A DNA stretch of 19,757 bases from Clostridia bacterium (GTDB taxonomy: Bacteria > Bacillota_A > Clostridia > Christensenellales > CAG-138). Where the stretch lies: NCBI GenBank assembly GCA_017556125.1, contig JAFZCW010000004.1, positions 1-19,757 on the forward strand, written 5' to 3'. Below, in pieces: positions 7,433 through 16,028 of the stretch. Positions within the stretch are counted from its first letter, which is position 1, and the number at the start of each line of letters is the position of its first letter. The notes below the pieces were generated by a model. That model did no database searches and was not told the origin of the DNA. It saw only the letters and a list, made by a program, of their open reading frames with translations. The position numbers and the translations under genes are program-made.

Positions 7433-7462
7433 AAAAACAGGGCAGTCCGGAACGAACCGCCC
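7433..7462 (-). terminator. Terminator or attenuator between the GntR gene and licD
   Basis: On the minus strand GGGCGGT pairs with ACTGCCC (plus-strand 7456-7462 and 7440-7446; one G-T wobble), and a T-run at 7433-7437 follows. It fills the 55-base gap between the two genes. The licD gene must rely on read-through or on a promoter inside the GntR gene. Confidence 0.6.
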
Positions 7463-7475
7463 GTCGTCTTCTCCT

Positions 7476-8141
7476 TTATTCCATGGGATCGGGCACGAAT
7501 TTCTTCGCGTGCAGGATGTGCTCCTTCAGCAGTTCGCATGCCTTCTCGTAATCTCCGCTCCTGCAGGCATTCATGATCTGCTCGTGCTCATCCGCGCTTG
7601 CCGTCCTCCTGTTCTCCTCGTCATACAAAGGATACCGGATATAGCGGTCGATGGAGTTGCGGATCATCTCCATGAACATGCTCGCGATCACGTTGTCGTC
7701 GTGGCAGGTGATGAGCTCATGAAACCGGTAATTCAGCTTCTCGCATTCCATCGGATCCGTTGCATTCCTCTGCGCCTCGATCACCTCGGCTATCTGCCGG
7801 TAATCCTCTTCCGTCAGAAGCGGAGCACTGTTTTTCAGCTTCATGGCGGAGAGCATCGCGCGGATCTCCATCATGTCCAGAACATGATGCCTCTGAAGGA
7901 TCTGGACGGTTGCGCCCTTGTTCGTTTTGATCTGAACAAGTCCGCGCGCCTCCAGTTTTCTCAGCGCCTCGCGCACCGGGATGGGAGAGACGGCCAGCAT
8001 GGAGGAGATTTCATCCTGTTTCAGCTGCGTGCCGCCCTTCAGTTCGCCGCTGACGATCCCCTCTTTCAGAACCTGATAGACCCATTCCTGCGTAGCTCCC
8101 GTTCTGGGTCCGAGACGGTCCGCAATTTCTTTATAGTTCAT
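7476..8141 (-). CDS. GntR-family transcriptional regulator, FCD (FadR-type) subfamily
   Basis: This 221-residue DNA-binding regulator has an N-terminal winged helix (about 18-82, with QDEISSMLAVSPIPVREALRKLEARGLV as the recognition region). An all-helical FCD ligand domain follows (about 88-215). Candidate metal or ligand residues of FCD domains are H141 (NYRFHELI), H186 (DEHEQIM) and H208. FCD regulators usually sense small carboxylic acids or sugar acids; the ligand here is unknown. The ATG at 8141 is chosen because GAGG lies 6 bases upstream and the open frame above it runs through the promoter at 8178-8206. It follows the polysaccharide operon but has its own promoter and terminator, and probably controls itself and perhaps its neighbours. 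Confidence 0.92.
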   Translation of the reverse strand: MNYKEIADRLGPRTGATQEWVYQVLKEGIVSGELKGGTQLKQDEISSMLAVSPIPVREALRKLEARGLVQIKTNKGATVQILQRHHVLDMMEIRAMLSAMKLKNSAPLLTEEDYRQIAEVIEAQRNATDPMECEKLNYRFHELITCHDDNVIASMFMEMIRNSIDRYIRYPLYDEENRRTASADEHEQIMNACRSGDYEKACELLKEHILHAKKFVPDPME

Positions 8142-8164
8142 GTTATGCCTCGATGTGTTGCTTT

Positions 8165-8174
8165 TTTGTGCAAA
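8165..8174. promoter_or_regulatory. Small palindrome at the gntR transcription start (candidate operator)
   Basis: TTTGTGCAAA (TTTG, two bases, CAAA) is a short inverted repeat centred at the predicted transcription start (about 8171). A dimeric GntR protein could bind it for self-repression. It is short enough to occur by chance. Confidence 0.3.
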
Positions 8175-8177
8175 CTC

Positions 8178-8206
8178 ATTATAGTCTTTATGATTTTTAT
8201 AGTCAA
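8178..8206 (-). promoter_or_regulatory. Strong promoter of the GntR-family regulator
   Basis: The minus strand carries TTGACT (8201-8206), an exact 17-base spacer and a perfect TATAAT (8178-8183). This is the best promoter in the window. GACTATA occurs twice on the minus strand, 18 bases apart (plus-strand 8180-8186 and 8198-8204), touching the -10 and -35 boxes; it may be a direct-repeat operator or simply a by-product of the two boxes. The -35 lies 8 bases past the rfbB stop, so the regulator is separately promoted at the operon's end. Confidence 0.85.
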
Positions 8207-8214
8207 ACCGAGCG

Positions 8215-9234
8215 TCAGCGGTTATGGTACATTTTCTCATAGTAAGCCTGGTATTCTCCCGAGACGATCGACTCCCACCATGACCGGTTGTCCATGTACC
8301 AGCGCACGGTTTTTTTCAGCCCGTCCTCGAACTTTGTCTCCGGCAGCCAGCCGAGCTCGGCATGGATCTTCGCGGGATCGATGGCGTACCGCAGGTCATG
8401 CCCCTTGCGGTCCGTCACGAACGTGATAAGGCTCTCCGGCTTTCCGACTTCTCTGCAGATCATCTTCACGATATCGATATTGCGCATCTCGTTGTGCCCG
8501 CCGATATTATAGACCTCGCCGGGAATCCCTTCCCGCACGATCAGATCGACCGCGCGGCAGTGATCCTCCACATACAGCCAGTCGCGGACATTGATCCCTT
8601 CCCCGTAGACGGGAAGCGGTTTGTCGCTCAGCGCGTTGATGATCATCAGCGGGATCAGTTTTTCGGGGAACTGATACGGTCCGTAGTTGTTGGAGCAGCG
8701 GCTGACCGTTACCGGCAGACCGTATGTGCGCCAGTAGGCCATGGCAAGCAGATCCGCAGCGGCTTTGGAACTGCTGTAGGGGCTGCTGGTATGGATCGGC
8801 GTTTCCTCCGTGAAGAGAAGATCCGGACGGTCGAGAGGCAGGTCCCCGTACACTTCATCCGTGGATACCTGATGAAACCGGCTGACGCCGTATTTCCTGG
8901 AGGCGTCCAGCAGCACGGAGGTCCCGATGATATTGGTCTCGAGAAAAATGCCGGGCGACTCAATGGAACGGTCCACATGGCTCTCGGCGGCAAAATTGAC
9001 GACCGCGTCCGGCCGTTCGGCTTCGAAAAGCCGGAATATGCCTTCCCGGTCGCAGATGTCCGTTCTGGAGAAAAGGAAGTTTTCGTCCCGCATCACGGGT
9101 TCCAGCGTCGACAGATTCCCCGCATAGGTCAGCTTATCCACGCAGATGATCCGGTCTTCGGGATGGTATTTTCTCAGATAGTAGATAAAATTGGCGCCGA
9201 TGAATCCCGCTCCGCCCGTCACAAGAATCCTCAT
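8215..9234 (-). CDS. rfbB: dTDP-glucose 4,6-dehydratase
   Basis: This enzyme turns dTDP-glucose into dTDP-4-keto-6-deoxyglucose with bound NAD. The 339-residue extended-SDR protein has the NAD motif GGAGFIG (7-13), the active-site STDEVYG (124-130) with D126 and E127, and YSSSK (Y153, K157). The length is normal for RmlB. The ATG overlaps the rfbA stop by 4 bases, with GAGGAG just upstream inside rfbA, so the two are translationally coupled. No rmlC or rmlD is present, so the keto sugar is probably not used for rhamnose here. It more likely goes to the VioA-like transaminase encoded two genes upstream. It is the last gene of the polysaccharide operon before the GntR gene; no clear terminator follows. 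Confidence 0.96.
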   Translation of the reverse strand: MRILVTGGAGFIGANFIYYLRKYHPEDRIICVDKLTYAGNLSTLEPVMRDENFLFSRTDICDREGIFRLFEAERPDAVVNFAAESHVDRSIESPGIFLETNIIGTSVLLDASRKYGVSRFHQVSTDEVYGDLPLDRPDLLFTEETPIHTSSPYSSSKAAADLLAMAYWRTYGLPVTVSRCSNNYGPYQFPEKLIPLMIINALSDKPLPVYGEGINVRDWLYVEDHCRAVDLIVREGIPGEVYNIGGHNEMRNIDIVKMICREVGKPESLITFVTDRKGHDLRYAIDPAKIHAELGWLPETKFEDGLKKTVRWYMDNRSWWESIVSGEYQAYYEKMYHNR

Positions 9235-10106
9235 ACGATCTCCTCTTTCGCTATGGTCATCAAATACTGTCCGTAATCCGTCGCCTTCAGGTTCTCGCCC
9301 AGCGCGTACAGCTGTTCGGAAGTAATAAAACCGCGTCTCCAGGCAATCTCCTCAATACAGGAGATATACATGCCCTGTCTCGACTGTACCGTCTCGACAA
9401 ACTCCGCCGCTTTCAGCATGCCGTTCGGCGTGCCGGTATCAAGCCATGCGAACCCGCGCCCGAGCAGGCAGACCTTCAGCTCCTTCATCTCGAGATACGC
9501 GTTGTTCACGGCCGTGATCTCGATCTCCCCGCGTTTGGACGGCTTGACGTTTTTCGCGATCTCCACGACGCGGTTGTCATAAAAATACAGGCCCGGGACC
9601 GCGTAACTGCTTTTCGGCTTTTCCGGTTTCTCCTCGATGGAGATCACGTTCCTGTCCCTGTCAAACTCGACGACGCCGAACTCCCTCGGGTCGCGGACGG
9701 GATATCCGAAGATCGTCGCCCCGGCAAGTTCCGAGCGAACTTCCCGCAGCATGTCCGAAAGGGACTGCCCGAAGAACACGTTGTCGCCGAGAACAAGGCA
9801 GACGCTGTCGTCCCCGATAAACTCCTCGCCGATGATGAACGCGTCGGCAAGCCCGCGCGGACGGTCCTGGACCCGGTACTCGAACCGCATGCCGATCGAT
9901 GCCCCGTCTCCGAGAAGCTTCCGGTAGAGCGGCGTATCCTCGGGCGTGGAGATGATCAGCACGTCGCGGATATTGGCGAGCATCAGTACAGACAGCGGAT
10001 AATAGATCATCGGCTTGTCATAGATCGGAAGCAGCTGCTTGGATACAGCCTTCGTCATAGGATATAGTCTTGAGCCGGCTCCTCCGGCAAGAATAATCCC
10101 CTTCAT
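9231..10106 (-). CDS. rfbA: Glucose-1-phosphate thymidylyltransferase
   Basis: This enzyme joins glucose 1-phosphate and dTTP to give dTDP-glucose, the first step of the dTDP-sugar branch. The 291 residues are the standard RmlA length. The nucleotide-binding signature [14 protein letters not shown] (5-18) and [17 protein letters not shown] (23-39) are intact. Other recognisable blocks are VLGDN (105-109) and [14 protein letters not shown]. The start is ATG at 10106 with AAGGAG 8 bases upstream (10115-10120). It follows the transaminase gene by 4 bases and overlaps rfbB by 4. Confidence 0.97.
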   Translation of the reverse strand: MKGIILAGGAGSRLYPMTKAVSKQLLPIYDKPMIYYPLSVLMLANIRDVLIISTPEDTPLYRKLLGDGASIGMRFEYRVQDRPRGLADAFIIGEEFIGDDSVCLVLGDNVFFGQSLSDMLREVRSELAGATIFGYPVRDPREFGVVEFDRDRNVISIEEKPEKPKSSYAVPGLYFYDNRVVEIAKNVKPSKRGEIEITAVNNAYLEMKELKVCLLGRGFAWLDTGTPNGMLKAAEFVETVQSRQGMYISCIEEIAWRRGFITSEQLYALGENLKATDYGQYLMTIAKEEIV

Positions 10107-10110
10107 GCGT

Positions 10111-11205
10111 TTATCTCCTTTTGATAATCAGCTCGCAGATCCGTTCCGCGTCCTCCGCGGCAAGGTCCGCATAAAGCGGCAGCGTCAGGACATGCGCGGA
10201 AACATACTCCGCGACAGGCGTTTCCGACGCGCCGGTGCATTCTCTGTAGCATTCCACGCTGCTCGTCAGAGGATAGAAGTACTTCCTTGTGAAGATCTGA
10301 TTTTCCGCCAGATAGGAATGAAGATCGTCGCGGTCATACGGTCCGTCAAGCACGACGGGGAAATACCCGTAATTTCTGACGAGCCCCGGCCGGTCGGCGC
10401 AGATCGAGATGCCTTCCCGCCCGGACAGTCTCTCCGTATAGATGTCGGCGATCGCTTTCCGTTTTGCGATCTCCTCCTGCAGATGGCGGAGGTTGCAGAT
10501 CCCCATTGCCGCCTGGAACTCGTTCATCTTCGCGTTCCCGCCGGATCCGGCGATCTCTTCCGGTCCGCGGATCCCGAAATTCTTGACGTCGTCCAGCGGC
10601 TGCGTCAGCGCGTCGTCCGCATAGGAGACCATGCCGCCTTCGATCGTATGGAACACCTTCGTCGCGTGGAAACTGAACATGGACATATCGCCGAAAGACG
10701 CGGCGTTTTTCCCGTCCAGGGTCTCCCCGAACGCGTGCGCGGCGTCATATATCACCTTCAGGCCGTGTTTTTTTGCGACCGCTCCGATACGTTCCGTGTC
10801 GCAGAGATTCCCGTATACGTGGACCGGCAGGATCGCGCAGGTCTTCTCCGTGATCAGCGTCTCGATCTTTTCCGGATCCATCGTATAGTCCGATTCCCGG
10901 ATATCGCAGAAGACCGGGGTCAGGCGGTTCCTGTGGATCGCGTGGGTCGTTGAAACGAAGGTGAACGGCGTCGTGATGATCTCCGCCCCGTCCGGAAATC
11001 CCATGGAAGCGATGGCTCCCTCCAGCGCCAGATGCCCGTTTGAAAACAGCGTGACATGCGGCACGCCCAGATATGCTTCCAGTTCCGCGCGGAACTGATC
11101 GTGTTTGGCGCCCATGTTGGTAAGCCATCTGCTGTCCCAGATGTCTCTGATTTCTTCGCAGTATTCGTTGAAATCCGGCATCGAGGACCGGGTTACCTGG
11201 ATCAT
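10111..11205 (-). CDS. DegT/DnrJ/EryC1 sugar aminotransferase, VioA-like
   Basis: This PLP enzyme (364 residues) should aminate the keto sugar made by RfbB. The PLP lysine is K183 ([14 protein letters not shown]), and D154 ([10 protein letters not shown]) would contact the PLP ring nitrogen. The start [29 protein letters not shown] and the block [12 protein letters not shown] recall VioA, which makes dTDP-4-amino-4,6-dideoxyglucose (viosamine). FdtB/QdtB-type 3-aminotransferases are also related, but they need a keto-isomerase gene, which is not seen here. WecE-type (4-amino-galactose) is another possibility. No N-acyltransferase gene of the VioB kind is in the window. The ATG overlaps the flippase stop by 4 bases and has GAGG about 7 bases upstream. 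The substrate position is inferred. Confidence 0.9.
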   Translation of the reverse strand: MIQVTRSSMPDFNEYCEEIRDIWDSRWLTNMGAKHDQFRAELEAYLGVPHVTLFSNGHLALEGAIASMGFPDGAEIITTPFTFVSTTHAIHRNRLTPVFCDIRESDYTMDPEKIETLITEKTCAILPVHVYGNLCDTERIGAVAKKHGLKVIYDAAHAFGETLDGKNAASFGDMSMFSFHATKVFHTIEGGMVSYADDALTQPLDDVKNFGIRGPEEIAGSGGNAKMNEFQAAMGICNLRHLQEEIAKRKAIADIYTERLSGREGISICADRPGLVRNYGYFPVVLDGPYDRDDLHSYLAENQIFTRKYFYPLTSSVECYRECTGASETPVAEYVSAHVLTLPLYADLAAEDAERICELIIKRR

Positions 11206-12695
11206 TCTTTTTCCTCTCCCTGTGATGGTTCTGACTGTCCGCTCCTTTTGAACCGTTTCAGAACGGACAGAATATATGCAAAGCTTTCATTGTGCGTCAG
11301 TTTTGATCCGACCACATATACCAGTATACCCAAAGGGATCTGAATCAGCAACAGAGCCCAGTCCTTCAGCGGCAGCAGACGGACCAAGGATACGATCAGG
11401 CACATGGCAAGCGTGAGCGCGATGTTCGGCAGCATGTCCAGGATCTGCCTTCCGTAGGAATAGCCGATCAGCTTCCTGTTCGGCCAGGAGTTGATCACCT
11501 GGCTGATCAGGCCTCCCGCCAGCAGGCTGAGCGCCATCACGAACGGTCCGAACCACATGGCTGCCGCCAGTATGGCCAGATCGACGGCCTTCTTCAGGAT
11601 CTCCATCTTCAGAAACAGATCGCTTCTGCCCATCGCTTTCACGGCATTCAGATTCGCGATATGGAACGGAAGGAACGCGTAGGCGATGCAGAACACCCTG
11701 AGGAACGGAACGCACGGGACCCATTTCTCCGTCAGAACGATCCGCACGATGGACTCCGCGCATACCGCAAGACCGGCCAGGACCGGCATGATGACATAGG
11801 TGCTCAGCGTGATCGCGCGCATCGTCATGGCACGGACGCGTTCCGCTCTGTCCTGCTCCGCAGCCATCGCAGGCAGAAGCACGCTGTTGGTCGCCGTATT
11901 GATGTTGTTCGTCAGAAACTGCGGGATCTGTTCGCCCCTGTTGTAGAAAGCGAGATCCTCGTCGGTGTACATTTTCCCGATGATCAGCTGGCGGAGCCTT
12001 GTATAAACGGTCTCAAGGAGTTCCGAGGCCAGAAGTTTCCAGCCGTACGAGAAAAGGCCGCGGAGCCTTTCCCAGGAGAACATCCGCTTCGGCCGCCATC
12101 TGACCGTTGCCCAGAGGATGACCGTATCCATGGCCACGTTCAGAAGATGCTGCGCGACGATCGCCCAGACGCCGTAACCGGCGTAGGCCATATAGATGCC
12201 GACCACGGCGGCGCAGATCGTGCCGCCGAGCGTCGCGTAGAAGAAGCGCTTGAACAGCATGTTCCGCGACACGTACGCATGCTGGATATTCTTCACGCCG
12301 GACACGACGACCGTCAGGCTCATGACCCGGATCAGCGCGACCAGCTCCGGCTTTTTATAAAATGCCGCGATCAGCGGTGCGGCAAAAAAGATCAGCGCGT
12401 ACAGAACAAGGCACATGCACACGTTGAAATAAAAGACCGAGGAGAAATCCAGATCGTCCGCGTTCTTCTTCTGGATCAGCGCGTTTCCGAGACCGCTGTC
12501 GACGAACACGTCCAGTATGCTGGTAAACACAAGCACGATCGCGATCGTTCCGTATATGCCGGGATCCAGAAGGCGCGCAAGCACAAGGGATACGATGAAC
12601 GTGACCCCTTGGGCTCCGCAGCGTTCCAGAAAACGCCACAGCAGATTGGAAAGCACCCTGTTCCCGCCTACCGGTTCCGTATCTTTTCCCTCCAT
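11202..12695 (-). CDS. Wzx/TuaB-type polysaccharide flippase
   Basis: This 497-residue integral membrane protein of the MOP exporter superfamily has about 12-14 hydrophobic helices. The N-terminal pattern VLSNLLWRFLERCGAQGVTFIVSLVLARLLDP...YG (14-49) is typical of lipopolysaccharide/teichuronic-type flippases (WzxC, TuaB). The middle part YNRGEQIPQFLTNNINTATNSVLLPAMA is also characteristic. It would move lipid-linked glycan units to the outer face of the membrane. The ATG at 12695 gives a 28-base overlap with the upstream GT2 gene. No good ribosome binding site is seen before it, so translation may be coupled, or a later start such as GTG at codon 14 may be used. Confidence 0.9.
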   Translation of the reverse strand: MEGKDTEPVGGNRVLSNLLWRFLERCGAQGVTFIVSLVLARLLDPGIYGTIAIVLVFTSILDVFVDSGLGNALIQKKNADDLDFSSVFYFNVCMCLVLYALIFFAAPLIAAFYKKPELVALIRVMSLTVVVSGVKNIQHAYVSRNMLFKRFFYATLGGTICAAVVGIYMAYAGYGVWAIVAQHLLNVAMDTVILWATVRWRPKRMFSWERLRGLFSYGWKLLASELLETVYTRLRQLIIGKMYTDEDLAFYNRGEQIPQFLTNNINTATNSVLLPAMAAEQDRAERVRAMTMRAITLSTYVIMPVLAGLAVCAESIVRIVLTEKWVPCVPFLRVFCIAYAFLPFHIANLNAVKAMGRSDLFLKMEILKKAVDLAILAAAMWFGPFVMALSLLAGGLISQVINSWPNRKLIGYSYGRQILDMLPNIALTLAMCLIVSLVRLLPLKDWALLLIQIPLGILVYVVGSKLTHNESFAYILSVLKRFKRSGQSEPSQGEEKE

Positions 12696-13630
12696 GTCAC
12701 GAGAAACGGCAGATACCGCTTCATCAGGATAACGGTCCTCTCCCTCGCGGAGAGAGACCGGAATATGCCCCTGTACGGTTCCTTCATCGCTTCGGCGTAT
12801 TTCTCCTCCGCGCAGAGGATCTTGAATTCCTGAGACCGCTGCGTCTCCCCGATGACCGTGTGATATTTCCCGTCCGTTTCCCTGTCCAGAATATTCAGCA
12901 TCTCGATCAGCTTCTTCGAAAGGGCGATCTTCTTCTCCCGGTTCCCGCGCATTCTCGCCGTCCAGGATCCGGATGACATATAACGGTACACCGCCATGCA
13001 GTCGCTCAGATAGAGCATCCCGCCGCGGAGCGCTCCGTGGATCTGCGTCGTGTAATCGTTATGGAAAAACCGTCTGAATTCCGGAACGTCATCATCGAGC
13101 GTTCTGCGGAACATCAGCGATGCGGAAGCGACGAAGCCGCCGCCCAGGCGGATGACTTCCTCCGGGCTGAAGATCCTGTCCCGGTCGCTGGGCGCGATCT
13201 GCCCGGTACGGACGCCGTCCTGCTCCTCGTATGCGGCATGGGCGGAAATGTCCACTTCCGGATGCGCCTCCATGGCGTCAAACTGCTTCTGCAGCTTATA
13301 CGGGTCGGTCCAGTAATCATCTCCCTCGCAGATCGCGAGATACTTTCCCCTTGCCTGCGGATACAGACAGTCCAGATCCGTGTAAACGCCCTTGGAATAC
13401 TGGTTCTCCCGCTGCAGGATCGCCCGGATCAGGCCCGGATACCGTTCCATATACTCTCTGACGATGTCCGCCGTCCCGTCCGTGGAAGCGTCATCATGCA
13501 CGACGACTTCAAACGGAAAGTCCGTCTTCTGCATCACAAAACCGTCCAGCGCGGACCGGATGTAGGGAAGGTGGTTATAGGTCTCGCAGACGACGCTGAC
13601 CATGATTCCGTTTTCAGCTGGTTCCGCCAT
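12668..13630 (-). CDS. Glycosyltransferase family 2
   Basis: This 320-residue protein is cytosolic or membrane-associated. Residues about 10-115 form a GT-A fold: VSVVCETYNHLPYIRSALDGF at the start, VVHDDASTDGT (43-53) for nucleotide binding, and EGDDYWTDPYKLQKQ (102-116) with the metal-binding D104/D105. This subtype (CETYNH...GDDYW) is common in capsule and exopolysaccharide clusters and adds one sugar from a nucleotide donor. Donor and acceptor cannot be read from sequence; UDP-FucNAc and the dTDP-amino sugar made by the neighbours are candidates. The ATG at 13630 has AGGAG 10 bases upstream and lies 3 bases after the GT-C gene. Its end overlaps the flippase start. Confidence 0.93.
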   Translation of the reverse strand: MAEPAENGIMVSVVCETYNHLPYIRSALDGFVMQKTDFPFEVVVHDDASTDGTADIVREYMERYPGLIRAILQRENQYSKGVYTDLDCLYPQARGKYLAICEGDDYWTDPYKLQKQFDAMEAHPEVDISAHAAYEEQDGVRTGQIAPSDRDRIFSPEEVIRLGGGFVASASLMFRRTLDDDVPEFRRFFHNDYTTQIHGALRGGMLYLSDCMAVYRYMSSGSWTARMRGNREKKIALSKKLIEMLNILDRETDGKYHTVIGETQRSQEFKILCAEEKYAEAMKEPYRGIFRSLSARERTVILMKRYLPFLVTWREKIRNR

Positions 13631-13633
13631 TTG

Positions 13634-15181
13634 CTACTTTCTCCTGTAAAGCACAAGTGTGCCGCAGTCCAGTATCTCTTCGAACTCGTCGGTCGTAAAT
13701 CCCGCCGCGTCGGAGCATTCGTCGATATGCAGGTAATAATCCGCGACCGCAGTGTCTCCCGCGGTATGAATCGTCAGCCTTCCGGTATTCTGAAGCAGGG
13801 CACGGTACTGATTGCACTGGATCACGCTGTCCTCCGGCACATGTTCCTGGATGTACCGGTACATCTCCACCGCGTTTTTGGAGTACGCGTACTTGCCGTG
13901 CGCCTGCCAGTTCCCCCCGCTCCGGACAGCTTTTGCCGCGAGCGGCAGGACCGCGTACAGGGTCAGGCAGACGGCAAGGATCCGCACGGCTGTCCGGCGG
14001 AATCGCGTCTTTTTCCTTTCTTCCGCCCGGAACGCCTTCTGAACGAGGTCCGCGCAGGCTTTCGCGCCGAACGCCGCGTACATCAGAAAGAGCGGAAGAA
14101 GATTGACGATATACCGGATCCACTGGTTGTGCGCCAGCATGCATGTCCCGAGAAAACTTCCCAGCATATATACCGTCAGATACAGGTTCTGCCTTTTGAA
14201 TCCGTCCCTGACGGTCCCGATCCCGAACAGGATCAGGACGGCCCAGATCGCAAGATCAACGGCAACTTTGCTGAAGGACCGTCCGCCGCCCTTCCCGTGG
14301 AACAGGACGTCGTGCAGCCATTCGTGCATCGCCTCGTAATAGATCCGGATATTCCTGAAAACCCCTTCCAGCGAGCCCTTCGTCAAATCCGACGCGCCGG
14401 ATGTCGCCGCTTTCAGGATCAGGGTGTCCGACACAAAAACCAGAAGAAGGAATACGGCGTACGGAATGAGCGAAAGGAGATCCTCCGGCTTCAGTTTTTC
14501 CTTTCTGCGGTAGACCAGGCGGTCCATCGCCTGACCGAAAAGCACGCAGAGCAGAACGACGATGCCGTTCAGCCTGACCTCGTAGTTGTACCAGAACAGA
14601 AAGCCGAGCAGGATCCCGTACAGGATCCTGGGACGCACGGCGCGCTGTTCCCACAGTTTTTCCGCGGTAAGGAAACACGCGAAGCACATCGCAGTAAAGA
14701 CGATTTCCGTGAGGATGCTGTTCGTATATTCCGTGATCCTCGCACAAGCCGCGAACGCCACCGTGAGCAGCATGGAAACGGTCATGCCGAATCTTTTTCT
14801 CATCAGCAGATAGAACACAAAAACGAAGACGCCGAGAAACAGCAGATTCGGAAGCTTATAGTAAACGATGGAGGAAAAATCCGTCCTGTCGTATCCCGCG
14901 GCGCCGCATACCGCGGCAAGAAGCAGCGGGTATCCCCAGACATAGACATGCTCCTGCCCGTAATCCACCCTCGGATCGAGCCGGTGATGGAGCGCATAGT
15001 TCAGGGAAACCTGTTCCTCGAACCTGCCTTCTGCGAGCGCGGTCCCTTCCAGAAGGTATGCGGCAAAGTCGTCGCCCCAGTTGTGCTGGCAGTTCAGCAG
15101 GGTGCCCGTCAGCAGAACGACTGCGAGCGCCAGCGCCAGAGCGATCAGGATATCCCGTTTTTTCCCGCTCAGTTGTTTCAA
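13634..15181 (-). CDS. Multi-spanning membrane glycosyltransferase, GT-C type (ArnT/PMT-like)
   Basis: This 515-residue protein has one N-terminal helix (12-29), then an outside loop with the double-acid motif HNWGDDFAAYL (33-43; D37, D38). About nine or more further helices reach to residue 420, and a soluble C-terminal tail of about 100 residues follows. This layout is that of GT-C enzymes, which use polyprenyl-phosphate sugars on the outer membrane face. It may decorate the exported glycan or a lipid. A role as the missing Wzy polymerase is possible but less likely. The start is a TTG at 15181: GGAGG lies 6 bases upstream, no ATG is near, and the next gene upstream ends 13 bases away. It sits between the LicD and GT2 genes. 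Confidence 0.8.
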   Translation of the reverse strand: MKQLSGKKRDILIALALALAVVLLTGTLLNCQHNWGDDFAAYLLEGTALAEGRFEEQVSLNYALHHRLDPRVDYGQEHVYVWGYPLLLAAVCGAAGYDRTDFSSIVYYKLPNLLFLGVFVFVFYLLMRKRFGMTVSMLLTVAFAACARITEYTNSILTEIVFTAMCFACFLTAEKLWEQRAVRPRILYGILLGFLFWYNYEVRLNGIVVLLCVLFGQAMDRLVYRRKEKLKPEDLLSLIPYAVFLLLVFVSDTLILKAATSGASDLTKGSLEGVFRNIRIYYEAMHEWLHDVLFHGKGGGRSFSKVAVDLAIWAVLILFGIGTVRDGFKRQNLYLTVYMLGSFLGTCMLAHNQWIRYIVNLLPLFLMYAAFGAKACADLVQKAFRAEERKKTRFRRTAVRILAVCLTLYAVLPLAAKAVRSGGNWQAHGKYAYSKNAVEMYRYIQEHVPEDSVIQCNQYRALLQNTGRLTIHTAGDTAVADYYLHIDECSDAAGFTTDEFEEILDCGTLVLYRRK

Positions 15182-15194
15182 ATCTTTCCTCCGG

Positions 15195-16028
15195 TCACAG
15201 CTGGACTTCCAGGATTTGATGCCGGTTCTCCCGTTCGCTTTCCGGCGGGAGCTTCATGTAGTCATGATAGATCGCGCGGAGATACCCGTCGGAATCTCCC
15301 GGACACTGGAAAAGCGTTCCTTCAAACGGCAGATGCGTCCAGGTATCAAAGCAGGATCTCGGCACGGCCCACCCTCCGTACACCCTGCAGCCGCTCTGGG
15401 CGTACAGGTATTCGGAGCCGGTCCCGTTGTATTCCCTGCAGACCTCGTCATAGGTCCGGACCAGCCTGTCGCGGTCATAGAATTTCATCGCGACCGTCAG
15501 CAGTCCGTAGGAAAACTGTTTCAGAAGCTTCACCGGGGCGCTCCCGTCGAACGAGTTCCCGATTCTGTAGCCGCATTTGGCGAACAGCATCCTTCTCAGT
15601 CTTCTGTGGCGTCTGCCCTGATCCTTCCGCTCCGCCTCGCCGTCCGGCAGCACGTCATACGGGAACAGATCGATGAAAATCCCGTCCTGCGCGCCGGAAT
15701 TCTCCGCCACCGCCTCAACGAGCTTCGTATTCTTTTTCCGTACCTTGGCAAAGGCGCACCCGTAATTCGGATCGTTGAACATTGTCTGCAGATAATATCT
15801 TTCGCCGAGCACGGCCGGCGCCTCCGCAAGGAAGCGGTCAAAGTCCTCCCGCAGCATCCCGAGATCCATGTCGTCATCCCACGGAATGAATCCCTTGTGG
15901 CGGACCGCTCCGAGAAGCGTGCCCGCGTCAAGGAAGTAATCGATCTTCAGGAGCTCGCAGACCCGCTTCACTTCGAGCGCGATCTCCAGCTGGGCCATCT
16001 GCACCTTCCGCAGCAGTTCGCGGTCCAT
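15195..16028 (-). CDS. LicD-family phosphotransferase (second copy)
   Basis: This 277-residue protein has the LicD block [20 protein letters not shown] (36-55) and a second conserved part [12 protein letters not shown] (about 116-127). By family, it would transfer a phosphorylated alcohol (phosphocholine, or another phospho-group) from a nucleotide donor onto the repeat unit. The ATG shares one base with the capG stop (TGATG), and GGAGG is 8 bases upstream. Its place inside the operon ties it to this glycan. It resembles the LicD at 6635-7420 mainly in the motif block, so it is a separate member rather than a recent duplicate. Whether the donor is made by the LicC-like protein at 4435-5142 is a guess. 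Confidence 0.88.
   Translation of the reverse strand: MDRELLRKVQMAQLEIALEVKRVCELLKIDYFLDAGTLLGAVRHKGFIPWDDDMDLGMLREDFDRFLAEAPAVLGERYYLQTMFNDPNYGCAFAKVRKKNTKLVEAVAENSGAQDGIFIDLFPYDVLPDGEAERKDQGRRHRRLRRMLFAKCGYRIGNSFDGSAPVKLLKQFSYGLLTVAMKFYDRDRLVRTYDEVCREYNGTGSEYLYAQSGCRVYGGWAVPRSCFDTWTHLPFEGTLFQCPGDSDGYLRAIYHDYMKLPPESERENRHQILEVQL

Noticed and set aside
8142..8240. N-terminal extension of the GntR regulator
   Set aside because: It covers the TATAAT promoter and the end of rfbB, and the ATG at 8141 has its own ribosome binding site.
13037..15676. An 879-codon open frame on the plus strand
   Set aside because: It lies opposite the GT2, GT-C and LicD genes, whose protein motifs are clear. Its translation is rich in Arg, His and Asp with no recognisable domain; long antisense frames are expected in GC-rich coding DNA.
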